Shown here: in pieces, positions 46,572-58,649 of the stretch
Layout of the letters: each line of letters starts with the position of its first letter
Position numbering within the stretch: position 1 is the first letter of the stretch
Assembly: GCA_965230195.1 (NCBI GenBank)
Contig: OZ245997.1
Span: 1,736,001 to 1,800,000, forward strand
DNA from: Putridiphycobacter sp965230195
GTDB taxonomy: Bacteria > Bacteroidota > Bacteroidia > Flavobacteriales_D > Crocinitomicaceae
DNA length: 64,000 nt
Direction of reading: 5' to 3'
Position numbers and translations under genes: made by a program
Notes under the pieces: generated by a model
Databases searched by the model: none
Seen by the model: the letters and a program-made list of their open reading frames with translations, nothing else
Told to the model about the DNA's origin: nothing

Positions 46572-47524
46572 TCATTTTCCGTTCTGGAAAACGCGATCGA
46601 AGTGGAAAACACCATGACCCGTTCCGACGCGTCTCAACTGGGAGACGTACTCTGAGACTTTCTTGACATCATCGACCTGTTCCGTCAGCAATTCCCCTTC
46701 TACGCAAAGATCACACGGGAGGTGGGTGAACAGAGGAGACACGCATATGCCTACCAATGAAATCGCACAGCGCAGGATCGTTGTGTTTATCCGCCACGCT
46801 CCACAAGTCCCGGAGCTTCTGAAAATTCAGTTTCTCCAGAGAAAGCGAAAGCTCCATTGCGTACAGGGCGTCACCCTAGTGAACTCGCTCATACGATATC
46901 CGTCTCTGTCACACTTTCAGCTCACTTTTTCTTTGTGATAGAATTCAGAACGGGGAGATGAGATGCCCATGAGCTTCACGCGGCCTCCACGCTTGTTCTG
47001 ATATTCCATCAATTTCTCGGCGTGTTCGCGTTCGTCGACACTCTGATGCTCGAAGAACTCAGCGAGTCCAGGCAATGCCACGTTATCCCGATCAAAGTAG
47101 GCATAGAGTGCGTGATAGACATAGGAAATGTTGTATTCCACGCTGACAATGGATGCGGTCATTCATCCATCTTTGTGATCATCTGAGGGATCCTTACTTT
47201 ATCTGCTCATTGAGAGCCGCCTCGCACTCGGACGAGAAATCACTACGGGCAAAGGAATGGAAAACGTTGTCTGTTTTGTCCACCGTGGCCAGCTCAATTT
47301 GAACCTAAAGACCCTAGTGTCGGCATAAAGAGCGCCGACTAAGAGCTTACTTCGCTGAAGGGCTCGAAGACGACGCCCGTGACCTGTTCCGGGGCGGCCC
47401 TAACGTGTTGAATGCGTTTAACGGAGCGGCTTTTTAACGACCTAGAACAAAGAGTGCCGTGCAAGGGAAGCGCTGCTTTGACGATGAGACCTGACACGTT
47501 GTCTCGGTCGGTGCGTCGACGCAA
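46572..47524 (-). CDS. FER: plant-type ferritin
   Basis: Iron-storage 24-mer subunit with ferroxidase activity. On the minus strand the plant-type extension peptide is QVTGVVFEPFSEV. Further exons read SECEAALNEQIK, VEYNISYVYHALYAYFDRDN, EFFEHQSVDEREHAEKLMEY, ALYAMELSLSLEKLN and SEYVSQLRRVGTGHGVFHFD, ending FQNGK at 46572. The ferroxidase residues (Glu of EREHAE and the His three residues later; Glu of NVEY-type VEY) are present. A basic N-terminal stretch could be a plastid transit peptide, but no ATG in register was found before 47524. The first exon is therefore uncertain. Confidence 0.88.
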
Positions 47525-48101
47525 CGCGTGCGGTGATGGTTGGGCGATGGGTTGGCAAACTCGTCTGGAACATCTTCCGCGCTTTGGTCGAAATCACGTA
47601 ACGTGCGATAACGCTTACATTGGAATCAAGAGAAGCATTGACGGACGTGACCCAACCTGTCAGTCATTCAGTGAAGATATCGTCAAGTTGAGTGTCGAAT
47701 CCCAACCTCCAGGCTACAAGGCATGGCGATGAGAGGATCGAAGACACACGGAAACACAAGTATCACACTGTTGAGATTGGAGAATGGATCAAAGGGGAAA
47801 GTTCGATGGCACTATAGAGCATTGTGCAATGAATGCAACCGAATTCAGGTCGCTCGTTTTTGTAGAGTGGGGAGAGGGTGATGGGACACACATTTTGTAA
47901 CAAGCATATACCCTTTACATTGATCCAATGTCGCATGTACATGATCAAACCATGGGAAATGCCTAGGTGCTAACCGCCTTATAGAAACCAATTGATCAAT
48001 CAACTGCTGTCTTGTCAACAGACAGTCTTTTCTTCAGGAAATGTACGAATTGAATAGGATAAACATTCGTCGTGGAATGCAGACACGTATGTTAAGGAAG
48101 T
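47525..48101. other. intergenic region
   Basis: Upstream of ferritin and downstream of the Cys-rich gene. May contain an unrecognised first ferritin exon. No other feature supported. Confidence 0.4.
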
Positions 48102-49938
48102 CTAGGAAGCCAAGAAACAGGCTTCTTCGGTCGAGTGAAAATCGCATTTCTTGGCCAATCTGTTGTAGGCCTTTTCCAACTTGCGGTCTTCCTCGATGAC
48201 TCTTCTTACCTGATAGTCCAGAGACATGACACACTCTGCAGAACAGCCATTGAACCAAATGTGCGTGGACAAAACAATTCACCTCCGAAATGGTTTGTTG
48301 TGCACTTCGAGTTGGCAATGCAGACATCTGAGTCGGTGATATCTGTGCAAGCAGCAGACGCTAAAGTAGCAGCATAGTTGCAGAGAACATCGGATTCGTC
48401 GCCAGCATCCGCGATCGCTCTGTCGGTCCACATTTCAGAGACTTCGCATCCTTCATATGGATTTTCGTCTTCTGCATATACTTTCCAAATGCACGGATCT
48501 GTACAGAGATGTTAAGCATGTACATTGGATGGAACACTGAACTGCTTTACCTTTGCACGCAGTTCTTTCTTCATGAGACATGCATTCAAAACTCTGAATC
48601 AGAATCTTTTTGTCCGCTTCAGGCTCTACGTATGAAGAGAAGATGTTCTAAAGGACAGACGTGTTCAAGACGGCCAGAAGACAGTGTGACGTACTTTAAC
48701 GGCATCGTACCAATTGGAAATCTCTGTTTCGTATGAAGCATGACATCTTTTGGATGCTTCATCGATATCACACAGTGGATCTGAGGAGCATTTCTCCAGC
48801 GAAGCGCCTTGGTATCTGAAGTCGCAGTAGAAAGACTGTGGAGCGGTCCTTGATAAATCGCTCGCAAAATCACACACCTGCCAACAGAGAAACGATATGT
48901 TTCGCACGATCATTATTCAACGAAGACGAACCATCGGATCAGACCATTCGGGGCAAACCATCTTTGGTGGTTTCCAATCGAGAATAGCGCTCCAGTCAGG
49001 TTCAGCGGCGCCCACATCAAAACTCGAAGTAAATGCTTTTTCAAGATCCTGTTCTTCTCGCACCTGTAAGGAGAACCGCGATAAATCGAAGAATCCTATC
49101 ACATATCATACCTCGTCAGCAGCTGTTTGGAGAGACTCTAAAGAAACGCCAATGAAGAAAGGAAGAAAGGTCCCCGAACACGCATGATCTTCGTCTTCCC
49201 TGAAGAGGTACCCAATGCGGATGGGCATCGCGAAGATAAGAGTTAGTTACCAAATGCAGAACGGATCGGCGATGCAAGGAAGCTGTGTTTTGTGCAATTC
49301 GCATCTTGGTTCCTCCAACGCAAACTGGACATATCCTTCTGCGGCGACAGCGCAGGGAGACTTCTCGTTTCCTGTGTAGAAATCTAGAAAGAAGCAGCTC
49401 GACGACGCGCTACACACATTCACCTCAGTAAAAACGGAGGAGTCCACACGAGGACACCTGTCCCAGCGGCACTTTGACATGTCGGCGCACGCGTTTTCAT
49501 CAGCCGCCGACATACATTCCTATAGACATTCCCGTTGAGAGTACCCGAACGGAACGTCGACGAGAAACTGACCACAAATTGGGCCGTAAATTGAGCATGT
49601 GCGTTCTTAGACGCCGAGAAAAGTTCAGCGATGGCGTTGTAGCTGACAACACACGTTTCAGCGACGTCGTTCCAACGGCAAGTCGGGGCATCCTCCTCTG
49701 CGTGAAGGCTTCTCCCGAATCGATTTGAAAGGTTCCGTCGCTGGAAATGGCGACGTACAAATGATGAACTGTCAACATTTTTCAGATCTCTAACAGCCGG
49801 CCTGCTGTTCCTTTGAATGTATGGGAAATCCACAGCGATAGCATTGTTTGCGACGGGCTTTGCCGCCAACACTGACGTGTAGAAACTCACCAAGGACAAA
49901 GCGAAGGCAACGAACGCCAGAGGGCGAAACAGATGCAT
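48102..49938 (-). CDS. secreted cysteine-rich protein, paralogue 1
   Basis: Unknown function. The ATG at 49938 opens a clear signal peptide (MHLFRPLAFVAFALSLVSF). Several exons of Cys-spaced repeats follow: CRWDRCPRVDSS, FFLDFYTGNEKSPCAV, RCELHKTQLPCIADPFC, VCDFASDLSRTAPQSFYC, CSSDPLCDIDEASKRC, DAGDESDVLCNYAATLAS and CTDITDSDVCIANSKC. The end is LAKKCDFHSTEEACFLAS, stopping at 48102. Each block has a counterpart in the same order in the gene at 62.6-64 kb. Regular C-x(4-6)-C spacing and secretion suggest a disulfide-stabilised extracellular or cell-wall protein. Exon borders are approximate. Confidence 0.65.
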
Positions 49939-50078
49939 GGCAACACTGGTAAACGCCTGTGAATAATGTGCAGTAAAGAATGTTCACGACGAAGAACGAG
50001 CGCTTTTAAGTCGTTCTCGCGAGTATTCGCGGCAAGAAAACCACACTTGTTACTATGAAGAAGTCATTTATTCACCGA

Positions 50079-50897
50079 TTACGGTATATGATATGTCACA
50101 GTGCTGACGTCGTCCTTGGCGCGATGGTGGAAGTCATCCGCTGTCCTCCACATCGAATTTTTTGCACTCATAACGATCTCTCTGTTAATCAAGCCGACTT
50201 TACGTTGTTCTTGACAAGGGCAAAGTGCGAAGAGCGGCGAATCTGTCAAACGTGCGTCGAAGAACTCTTCCTGTAAACTTTGCGTTACAGAGAATCGCTA
50301 GACAGAAAAGACCTGCAATCCGGCGACGAAAGGAGAAAAACACTCGATCTTTCAAATGAATGTGCAATTGTTCTGCTCTCTCTGCTCACCTTTATGGTAA
50401 TCTCGCCCCAAGAAACCATACATTTGATCGTTGCTTTTGCGAGAGTAGCTCTTGCGACGGTCCTTGACAGAAGGATGCATCCGACGACCCTTGTACTCTG
50501 TCTACAAGCGACGTCCGTTCACTCATAGAACGATGTGCAGGAGGCAGTCTCATTTTCATGTTAGGTGGAAGTGACTCGATATCGTGTCCTTCTGGATCTG
50601 CTCCTACAAAAAATCGAGGATCTCCGTCACTGTCTCCGATGTATTGGAAACAAATTCCTTGAAATTTACGCACATCAAACTGCAGACGAAATCTGAATCC
50701 ATCTAGTAAAGTGGTAGACCAAAGACTTGTGTCACGGAAAGTGCCATCTGATCGCTTCGATTCACCACGGCGAAGGATGGTTGGAAAAAGGACCGATAGA
50801 GGAGTGGAGATGATGCCCGACTTCGTCCCAGAACGCCATTAAAAAATGCGATTCTGTCGATAGGTCTCATGCCAAGGAGTTCCGCATATTCCGTCAA
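50079..50897 (-). CDS. hypothetical protein
   Basis: Three minus-strand frames look coding when joined. The N-terminal part reads YAELLGMRPIDRIAFFNGVL. The middle reads DVRKFQGICFQYIGDSDGD and ESLPPNMKMRLPPAHRSM. The C-terminal part reads EEFFDARLTDSPLFALCP and ends VSTVTYHIP at 50079. No domain recognised. The first exon may start farther upstream (to about 51000), and the borders are inferred only from frame openness. Confidence 0.4.
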
Positions 50898-51426
50898 TTG
50901 CTGGATGTCTTTTCAAATGTGCTGCCAGACTCGTCGTCCCAGCCTTCTGCCATCACACATCCACGCTTGTTGAAATTAAGAGTGAGACACAATGTGAGAG
51001 GTGTTACGGGGAATCCGACGATCTAGAAATCTGGGAGATTTCTCCAGAGAGACAGCGCGAAGATTCTCTTCAGTACATTAATACAGTACGAAGCTTTAAA
51101 CGAGATTCTCGACAATTTTATTAACAGTCCACAGCTCTTCAACATGTGCGGAATAAATGGACAACACCAGTAGAGCCTATTGGCCAGGAGGACGCTCGGA
51201 GGGATCAGCAATGTCCCCAGAATGGCACAAAGGGAGGCAAGAAGATACCATGCTGCGAGAAAATGCAGCAGTAGAGGCATCAGGACATCATCGCAACCCT
51301 TTCCCATTCTACTCCCGCGTGCCGCATCGATCGGTCACGTCGCGACATCTATCCAATGCTGTGTCCCTGGCCAAGAGTCGTCTGTCACATCCGGCAAAAG
51401 GGTATGGTCACATCGTTCTCCGTTCG

Positions 51427-52158
51427 ATGGCCTTGGCCCCCGAAAATCCGGCTCAAGAAAGCCCCCGGACGACGAAATCCGATGCCGAATTGGGGGTAGA
51501 AGAAGAGGTGAAAGCTTCGACAAATGACGACGAACGCGCGTCCGACATCGTTCCTGAGCCGAGCAGCGGCGAACCGGCAGAGGAGGGGGAAGATGACGGT
51601 GCTTCCGAGATGCTCGAGGCCTTTCGCTCGGCACAGGATACTCAGTCGTGGAGATGGGAACAGCATTGGGTCGACATCGAACGGTGTGTCCTGCCTGACC
51701 CAAGACCTACAGACCCATATCTCATGCTTTTCATGTTAGTTCGTTCGTGGCACCACTGCGTTTGAAGAAATGGGTCCGAGTCCCGACGGAAGGCAACAAA
51801 GCCAGCAAAAACCGCCCCGTCACCGTCGAGCGCGGTGCGTAAGCACTCAACTGATCGCCGTTTGATGTGACATCTGCATGACAGGGAAGGATGGGACCAA
51901 AATTTTGGTAGGTGGGTTCATGGAGTACTACTGTCCGCATCCAGGCATGATTCTCACTCTTTTTGACGTCCTCGCCCATTTGTGTGCGGCATAGGATGCG
52001 GAAAAGTTTTCTCTGCTGTCGGGTCACTTCGCAAACACATGCACATTCATGGCGAGAAGCAATTCGTCTGTCCCGTCGAAAACTGCGGCAAACGTTTCCT
52101 CGACAATTCTAAACTTAAACGTCACATGGCCATTCATTTTCGCGACGCAGCTGAGTAG
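51427..52158 (+). CDS. YY1-like C2H2 zinc-finger protein
   Basis: Probable transcription factor. An acidic Glu/Ala/Ser-rich N-terminus (MALAPENPAQESPRT) is followed, after introns, by two linked C2H2 fingers: YYCPHPGCGKVFSAVGSL with KHMHIH, then FVCPVENCGKRFLDNSKL with KRHMAIH. The linker HGEKQFVC and the SKLKRHxxIH ending match plant and animal YY1, which has four fingers. Here the protein stops just after the second, at 52156-52158. The intron splitting the first finger (51945-51994, 50 nt) begins with GC instead of GT. An upstream in-frame ATG at 51157 is possible. Confidence 0.75.
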
Positions 52159-52215
52159 AACCGAAATCGCTGTTACAGGATGTGTACGATGCAAAAGCCA
52201 CATCTGATCCCCATT

Positions 52216-52809
52216 TTAGCGATTGGCCTTTGCAACGCGTTCGATCTCATCCTTTTTCTTGATAGCGTAGCTGTTTGAGGACCCCTTCGAGGCATTGATC
52301 AATTCGTCAGCCAAACACTCTGCGACAGACTTGATGTTGCGAAACGCCGCTTCACGTGCGCCTGTGGTGATCAAGTAGATCGCTTGATTGACGCGTCGCA
52401 GTGGGGATACATCCACGGCCTGACGCCGAACGACACCAGCAGAGCCAATACGCGTGGCATCTTCTCTCGGACCCGAGTTCTCGATCGCCGTGACGAGCAC
52501 TTGAACGGGATTCTCGCCAGTGAGGAGATGGATCACTTCGAAGGCATGCTTGACGATACGTGTGGCCAGGAGCTTCTTTCCGTTATTGCGTCCATGCATC
52601 ATGAGCGCACAGGAAAGACGTTCGACGATGGGACACTGAGCTTTGCGAAAGCGTTTTTTCTGATACTGCCCTGCCGTGTGGGGTACGTAAACGGCATAGC
52701 GCAGCTTCGATTCGCTAGGAACGGCGATGTAGTCATCCAGCGAGATGTCCGTTACTTGCAAGTCTACAAAACTCCATTTGCCAAAGAGCTTTGGCATCGT
52801 GGTCTCCAT
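52216..52809 (-). CDS. RPS5: 40S ribosomal protein S5 (uS7)
   Basis: Small-subunit head protein. The single exon on the minus strand contains KLFGKWSFVDLQVTDISLDD, RFRKAQCPIVERLSCALMMH, GRNNGKKLLATRIVKHAFEV, QAVDVSPLRRVNQAIYLITT and SSNSYAIKKKDEIERVAKAN, collinear with eukaryotic RPS5 to the C-terminus. Start at 52809 (METTMPKLFGKW) gives the usual length. A longer in-frame N-terminus up to 52902 is open but unlike the family. Confidence 0.94.
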   Translation of the reverse strand: METTMPKLFGKWSFVDLQVTDISLDDYIAVPSESKLRYAVYVPHTAGQYQKKRFRKAQCPIVERLSCALMMHGRNNGKKLLATRIVKHAFEVIHLLTGENPVQVLVTAIENSGPREDATRIGSAGVVRRQAVDVSPLRRVNQAIYLITTGAREAAFRNIKSVAECLADELINASKGSSNSYAIKKKDEIERVAKANR

Positions 52810-52929
52810 TGCAAGAGAAAAGGCAGTCGATAAACGCCGCCGTCCGGAAAATCGACTCAATAATGTGACGATGCATTCATGATCGTTTGCATGAGGGGAC
52901 ATCTGGACATCGCTGCGATTGGGACAGGC

Positions 52930-53491
52930 TCATGTATCCGGAGTCTTGCGAGATCTCTGACGGATTTGCGTCAATGCGATCTCCTCCATCAGCATCTCCT
53001 CTTCGATGCGTTTCTTGAACGGCGTCGTGCGAAGAAACACCGGCCGACTTGGGTGATACTTTGAGACGGAGTTATTCACGCCCGCGATCTGTGGGTCAGA
53101 CATGGAAGGATGTCATCCAGAACGAAATGAATGAGATACCATGAGCTCCGGGGTCGACTTGATTAAGAATCGTCGACTGGGTGTTTCGCACTCAGCATCG
53201 CTGCCGTCGCTGTGCGCCTCCGTCGGAGTGGGACAGAACGGTGGCATGGTTTTGGGTGGTAACAGACATGGTGTCTCATGTTCATGTCCTTCGGGATTCG
53301 TCTCGGTGGGATAACCTAGATGACGACATACGACTCTTAGCGTCGCGATTTCGGAACAGTCGAAGAAAACCTTGACTTCTAGAGAAAGATGCCCATTCTT
53401 TGAACCACGCCAGACAGGGGCACAATACATCAACAAGTGTCATGGTCTCGCCAACTCGTAACGTTTTCGACAGCGACGTGACGTCGGACAT
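52930..53491 (-). CDS. hypothetical protein
   Basis: Frame pieces on the minus strand read MSDVTSLSKTLRVGETMTLV, then VFFDCSEIATLRVVCRHLGY, then SDAECETPSRRFLIKSTPEL, and finally YHPSRPVFLRTTPFKKRIEE with stop at 52930-52932. Introns of about 50 nt separate them. No family recognised. Its start is 32 bp from that of the TMX2-like gene on the other strand. Confidence 0.5.
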
Positions 53492-53522
53492 CTGCCGCCA
53501 TTCAAACTTGTTCGCACGAGAT

Positions 53523-54741
53523 ATGCCTTTCAGCCTGCGGCGCTTCGCTTCGGGATACTACGTAGCGAATACTCTGCTTCTGTGCTCCTATATCTTGATC
53601 CGACAGTATTTTTATGGACAACCCGTCTCGCCATACGGAACAGTCCATCATCATGCCGAACTCGAAAAATGGGTGCAGCTCGTTTAGCTGAAGTACGCAG
53701 ACTTGTCTTCTTTGACGGTTAGGAGCGACAAATTGCCGGACTGCTGTTGGCAGCCGTCGCTATAAAGGTACTTTTCACTTCACGCATTGACGAATTGCCA
53801 TTCCTGTTGACCGTCTTGGACTTAGTATGTTCGAGCTCCTTCGATGGAAGCATTCCTGTCGACGCTGTTTCTCTATGGCAAAGTGACGAGCAGACTTCCA
53901 ATACTCGACACGTTATTGACGTCTCTGTCAGACAGCGATGGCCATCCTGACGTTCCAGATTGATCTGCGCATCTTTGCATACTTCGTGATATTGAATATC
54001 CGTAAGAAAAGGATATCTGAGCAAACACAGACGCCGAAGCTTGGTTTTCTTGTCTAGTGATTTTTTTGTCATGTCCTCAACAGCCATATCAAGGACCAGG
54101 TATGTGTCTTGGACAATCTGTGATCTCCAGAGGTATTTCTAGACAACATTGAACGGATGACGCCATTGGTGCTGAGAAAGTGCATCGCGGACAGCAAGAA
54201 TACAGGCATCGTGTGGCTGGTTGGACCTCAAGTTATGTCTGTCGCGCTGTACTTTTGTACTGTGTGCAGGTTCAGTTCTACGCTGCATGGTCACCGGCTT
54301 CGGTACACCTCGAACCAGTATTCGCACAAATCTCGCATCGGTGTGTCGCATGACCCAGATTCATATCGGCACCGTTGAGCGTCTTTCTGTGCAGATACCG
54401 GACTGAGCATCTGAGATTTGCCAAATTAGACCTGTCTAGGTGGCCAGGAATTGCCAAGGAATACCGCATCGATTTGAGCGGGGCCAGTCCACAAGTCCCA
54501 AGTTTCGTCATGTTCGAAAAAGGCGAAGAGATTGGCAGAATTCCACACATCTATGGAGATGGCACAGTTGCCAAAGGAAGGTACAGAAAGGTACTCTCCA
54601 TTCTTCCAATAGCATTCTGTCTATCATCCTGCCGACGCATAGGCGGATCTCATCAAAGCGTTCGAGCTGGATATGCGATATGCAGTTTCTGTAAACCGTC
54701 AATGCAAAACAGCCAGTCAAAGTTCTAAGAAAGAGCAGTAA
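53523..54741 (+). CDS. TMX2: TMX2-like thioredoxin-related membrane protein
   Basis: ER membrane protein with a lumenal or cytosolic thioredoxin fold. The N-terminal hydrophobic segment is YYVANTLLLCSYILI. A 51-nt intron after ELEKW leads to RQIAGLLLAAVAIK, and KDNIERMTPLVLRK-type exons follow. The thioredoxin region is VWLVQFYAAWSPASVHLEPV, FAKLDLSRWPGIAKEYRI and QVPSFVMFEKGEEIGRIP. The C-terminus reads DLIKAFELDMRYAV, ending with a Lys/Ser-rich tail (SSKKEQ) that is not a strict KKXX signal. The active site reads WSPAS: no cysteine is present, so disulfide exchange is unlikely. The stop is at 54739-54741. Confidence 0.75.
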
Positions 54742-55127
54742 ATGCTGACGGATGTTTCTGCTGAAAAACCTGCGATATATATGTCTCTCTATTTTACGAA
54801 CCGGCATTTACTGTTCTATCGAAGCAAAGGAGCATCATTCTCCCTGCGTACTGCTGTAAAACGGTAAACGAGACGGTTCAGAGGACTACACGAAAATAGA
54901 CAAAAGGGAGAAAGGGATTTAAGAGCATGTGAACATCCTGAAGTATTTATTATCCGTCATTACTCGCTACCACATATTTCACGCCGAACGCGGTGAGCGC
55001 GTCGAACTCGCTGAGTCTTCTTCTGTTCTTTGCGAATAGAAGGACATTTTTCCGCAGTTTTCGGTTCTGTGCTGAGCGTGCTGTCTTGGTCCGTGAGTCA
55101 AAAAAAGTGTCTAGTAAGCTGCGGAAG
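54742..55127. other. intergenic region
   Basis: An in-frame extension from 54993 precedes the next gene but lacks recognisable features. Otherwise empty. Confidence 0.4.
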
Positions 55128-56182
55128 ATGTCCACCTCAGCGGGCAGCCAGAGAGCTGTAAACTACCTTGAACGACGCGCCGACTTTTCAGCGCTGGATG
55201 CGTTGGTTTCTAAGAGAAGGGGGATAGATGCCTTGAGAATGAATGCTGAAACGGGGTGGCCTTCGCTGGCGCCGATAAAGGTAAGAGGCCCGCAGTATTC
55301 GGCCTCTTACTGCGTTGGCGGCTGCAATTCGGCAGTAGCTTCAGCAAGCACAACGAGTTACTCATCCGGCAGTGGACAGGCGAGCAAGTTTGATCCCGAT
55401 TGGTTCAGGATTGGGTCCCCTGCTCCCAAACGCAGCGGATCAGCCTCGTCTAAAAACAAAAAGAAGAGTCACCCAAAGAACAAGAGTTCTACCGTTCCAA
55501 GCGACAAGAAAAAATCACAACCGAAAGACAAGGAACTGTCCGTCAAAGGAGATAAGCAGAAATCTCTGTCGAAGAAGTCTCTGTCAAAGAAGTCTCTGGC
55601 GAAAGACGAGAGAATGCACATGCATGCAGACAACAAACACATACCAACATCCAAACTCGGTGACACCAGTTCACGAACAAATGATGTAATCCTCAAGGAC
55701 AACGAGGCCGCTGCTCTTCGCAGGCGCCTCGAAAGGAAAGTGTCTCGCGAACGAGAGGTGCGTTTTTGCTGTTTGCAAGTATTGGACATGAGTCGTTATG
55801 TTGTTTCCAGACGAGGAGTATCCGAAAGGCAAGATTACGTTCGATGGTCCGCTCCGTACAGTTTTCTTCGAAGGAGGATCTCGATCCTGCTTTGCTCGAA
55901 CACACAGACGACGAAGAGCACATCTATCATTATCCTTATTGCGCCAATGCGGAGTCTCAATTCGTCATTACGATTCCTCAACCGAGATCGAGAAGTCGTC
56001 GTTCTCATGCCACTCCTCATACATCTCAGTCCACTCAACGTCGACAAACCAATGCACCGAATGGGGTGCGATCCGTTGCGAGGGTTAAGTCAGGTCGAAC
56101 AAATTACCGTGCTTGCAAGAGGTCTCTGTTACGATGGATGGCGCAAACCATGTGCAAACAACCACTTACAAAACATTACTAG
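55128..56182 (+). CDS. lysine/serine-rich hypothetical protein
   Basis: Start MSTSAGSQRAVNYLERRADF. A central stretch of Lys/Ser repeats (SLSKKSLSKKSLAKDERM) follows, then ALRRRLERKVSRERE. A 54-nt intron from 55758 leads to SMVRSVQFSSKEDLDPALLE and EHTDDEEHIYHYPYC, with stop at 56182. An intron between 55280 and 55350 is likely because the reading changes character there. The basic low-complexity composition suggests a nucleic-acid-binding or nuclear protein. No domain recognised. Confidence 0.5.
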
Positions 56183-57904
56183 TACAGAGCCCTGTCGTCA
56201 ATTTTATTAAGAACTTGGTGTGAGGTGGAGCTGAGCGTCGTCGTCAGTTTCGAATAGAATGCATTTCGACAATCTGCAGTGCTTTGTGTGTGACATCATG
56301 TGATTCACGGACTGCTTTTTCGTATGTTTCATGAAATAATCACTATCTTATTTTTTGCCGTATATGGAAGTTCGTGCAGACAAGAAGGACAATGGAAAAG
56401 GTTATGGAAAGTCTGCGGTATTTTTCATCATACTGTTTGTTGTTTTGAAACACTTTGTATAGACATGTTCACTTTCTCATCAATAAATAACAGACGTGTC
56501 AACGTTTTCGAATCACAGATGGGTTATTAATAGAATGGTCTCCTTGCCTTGCCTCTTGTAATGAACATTTCTGATGTCGTGGGCGTTTAAATGAAAATAT
56601 GATTTATGCGACGAGTTTTCCTGTCCACATTCGCAAATATCATTGACGACCCTGTTGTAACCATAGGGGCACCTTCTTGATCGAACATCCTCCAATTCGA
56701 TGTTGCTTCAACGGGCAATCATGCACCAATATGCCTAACAGATGGGTTACCTAGGGATACGCTTTTGGGTTTAAGTAAGATTAACCATGCGGGTTCCTTT
56801 GTAGACACATGAATGGAAGCGTGGGTGGATAATGACGTACAGATCAAGCAAGGGATGTTTAGACAGAGCAGTGCATTGGCGGAGAGACGGAATGTTGAAC
56901 AAGTCAAGATTTGATAAGCAAGCGAGTGGAAGAGTTGGCCGATTTGAAAGTGGTTTGATGCAGAACTGAGCAAGAAGGACAACAAAATACAGCCTCAATA
57001 CCGTGATTCTCATTGACAAGAGTGGCAAATTGTGTCAGAAACTGTCAAGAGTTCAATGCATAATAAGATGTACTCGGTCATTGTCCGAGTCGAGGAAAGT
57101 ATGCCAAGTGGCTGTCCAGCAATCAACGGCCAAACGTTTACTTAGCTTGCATATCAAAGGGACATCGATGGAATCATTGTTTTACTCTTATGAACAAAAG
57201 ATCATAGCGAAGTCGCGACAGCGTTTAGATCAATGAAGAACATTAGGCTTCGGATGAAGAAAACCCCTCGAACCTAAAAATGTGACGTGATAGTTGCTTC
57301 CACACACCTTCGAGTGAAGTTTCTATCTGATTAACAACGGTCGGAGTGTACGATCCACCATCTGCCTCTCCACCATGCTCACACTACAGTCATTGCCTGT
57401 AACTAAGGCTCTCCACAAGAATCGCGAACTTTCGAGTGTTTCGTGCTCTTTGCCAAACGTAATCGTGTTAAATAAAGTTGACGTATAAAGAAGGATAAAT
57501 GACGGAAAGTGTTTTACATAGGGTCTGTATTTGGCACTTCTTATGGAAAGGCTTGATATTGGACGATATTAATTTTGCTACGCGAGCATCTCTGTACTCG
57601 TACCGTAATAAGTGACAGTTCCTAGTGTCCGTCCTATCTCTTCTTTGTGTGATCAAATAATAAACTAATTTCTCAGCAATGTTATAAGGCATCGTGCTTC
57701 GAGATCCAACTCAGATGCGACGGCAGCTTCTTTGCGATCCATTGGATAGAGGTCTTCTTGATGAACTGAGATCATGGATGTCCAGGATATCATAATAGCT
57801 AAAGAGAGGGACGGCAAACGGACAAGGAATCTCAAGAAATCGAGAGCATCGGGGAAAAAGACAGCTTCGATCAGTAGAGATCATTCCTGCAGCAGGAGGA
57901 GAGT
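56183..57904. other. long AT-richer intergenic stretch
   Basis: About 1.7 kb with no convincing coding frame on either strand, unusual for this compact window. I looked for tRNA, 5S and snRNA signatures and found none. Confidence 0.5.
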
Positions 57905-58396
57905 ATGGACGATCTCGAATCTTTGCAGAGCTTAGATTTGGGTGACCATGCGGACATGGAGGATGGTCTGGATGAAATGTTCGCCTCTGTCGCCGAAAAG
58001 AACACAAAACTGTCAGACGAATTGTTAACTATTCTGATCTTGCGCAAAATATAGAAGAGGCTGAAGAAAGCATTGATTCTTTAGATGACGGCAACTGACA
58101 AGACCTAAACCCTGTTACAGAATGATATTGCCTGTATTTAAACAGATGATCTAGATTCGAGAGGATATGAGGAAGTGAGTGATGACGGTGAGATGACAGA
58201 GGATAACGGTCTGCCCGCTGAAGGGGTCTCTGACCCTCGTTCCGACACATCGGACACGTATTCTGACATCTTCCCCTTCTGTTCTGAGTCAGTTCTACAG
58301 AGAAGACGAATCTATGCGATCGAGGGAAAACAGAAGACATCCAAGGCCAGCCTCCCAGCAGATATCGCGTCAGCAGATGACTGTGGTGATCTATGA
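57905..58396 (+). CDS. acidic hypothetical protein
   Basis: Starts MDDLESLQSLDLGDHADMED. After an intron it continues with EEAEESIDSLDDG, then GYEEVSDDGEMTEDNGLPAE and a Ser/Asp-rich end stopping at 58396. Strongly acidic composition over two exons supports coding. No domain recognised. Borders tentative. Confidence 0.4.
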
Positions 58397-58649
58397 GGTG
58401 CAGTAATCACCGTGGCTCCTGTCACATCTTTGACTCTAGATTCGGAACAGTGGAGAGAGCCAGTGGGAGTGATACGGGTGCTGGAATCGGTCACCCTTTT
58501 GCAATTCGACTGTAATGCTCTCACCTTACATGCGTGACTTTTACGGACGTCAATTGCCACACTCGCGCGAGTGACAGATCCATCTTCCAGGCAAGGTCGC
58601 GACAACGAGGCCGGGAAAACGCAGGGTAGGCAAAAGAGCAAAATGCAAA

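Noticed and set aside
51023..51307. Hydrophobic 94-residue minus-strand frame as a membrane protein
   Set aside because: No homologous motif and no supporting exon structure; it lies opposite the upstream extension of the YY1-like frame, so chance is likely.
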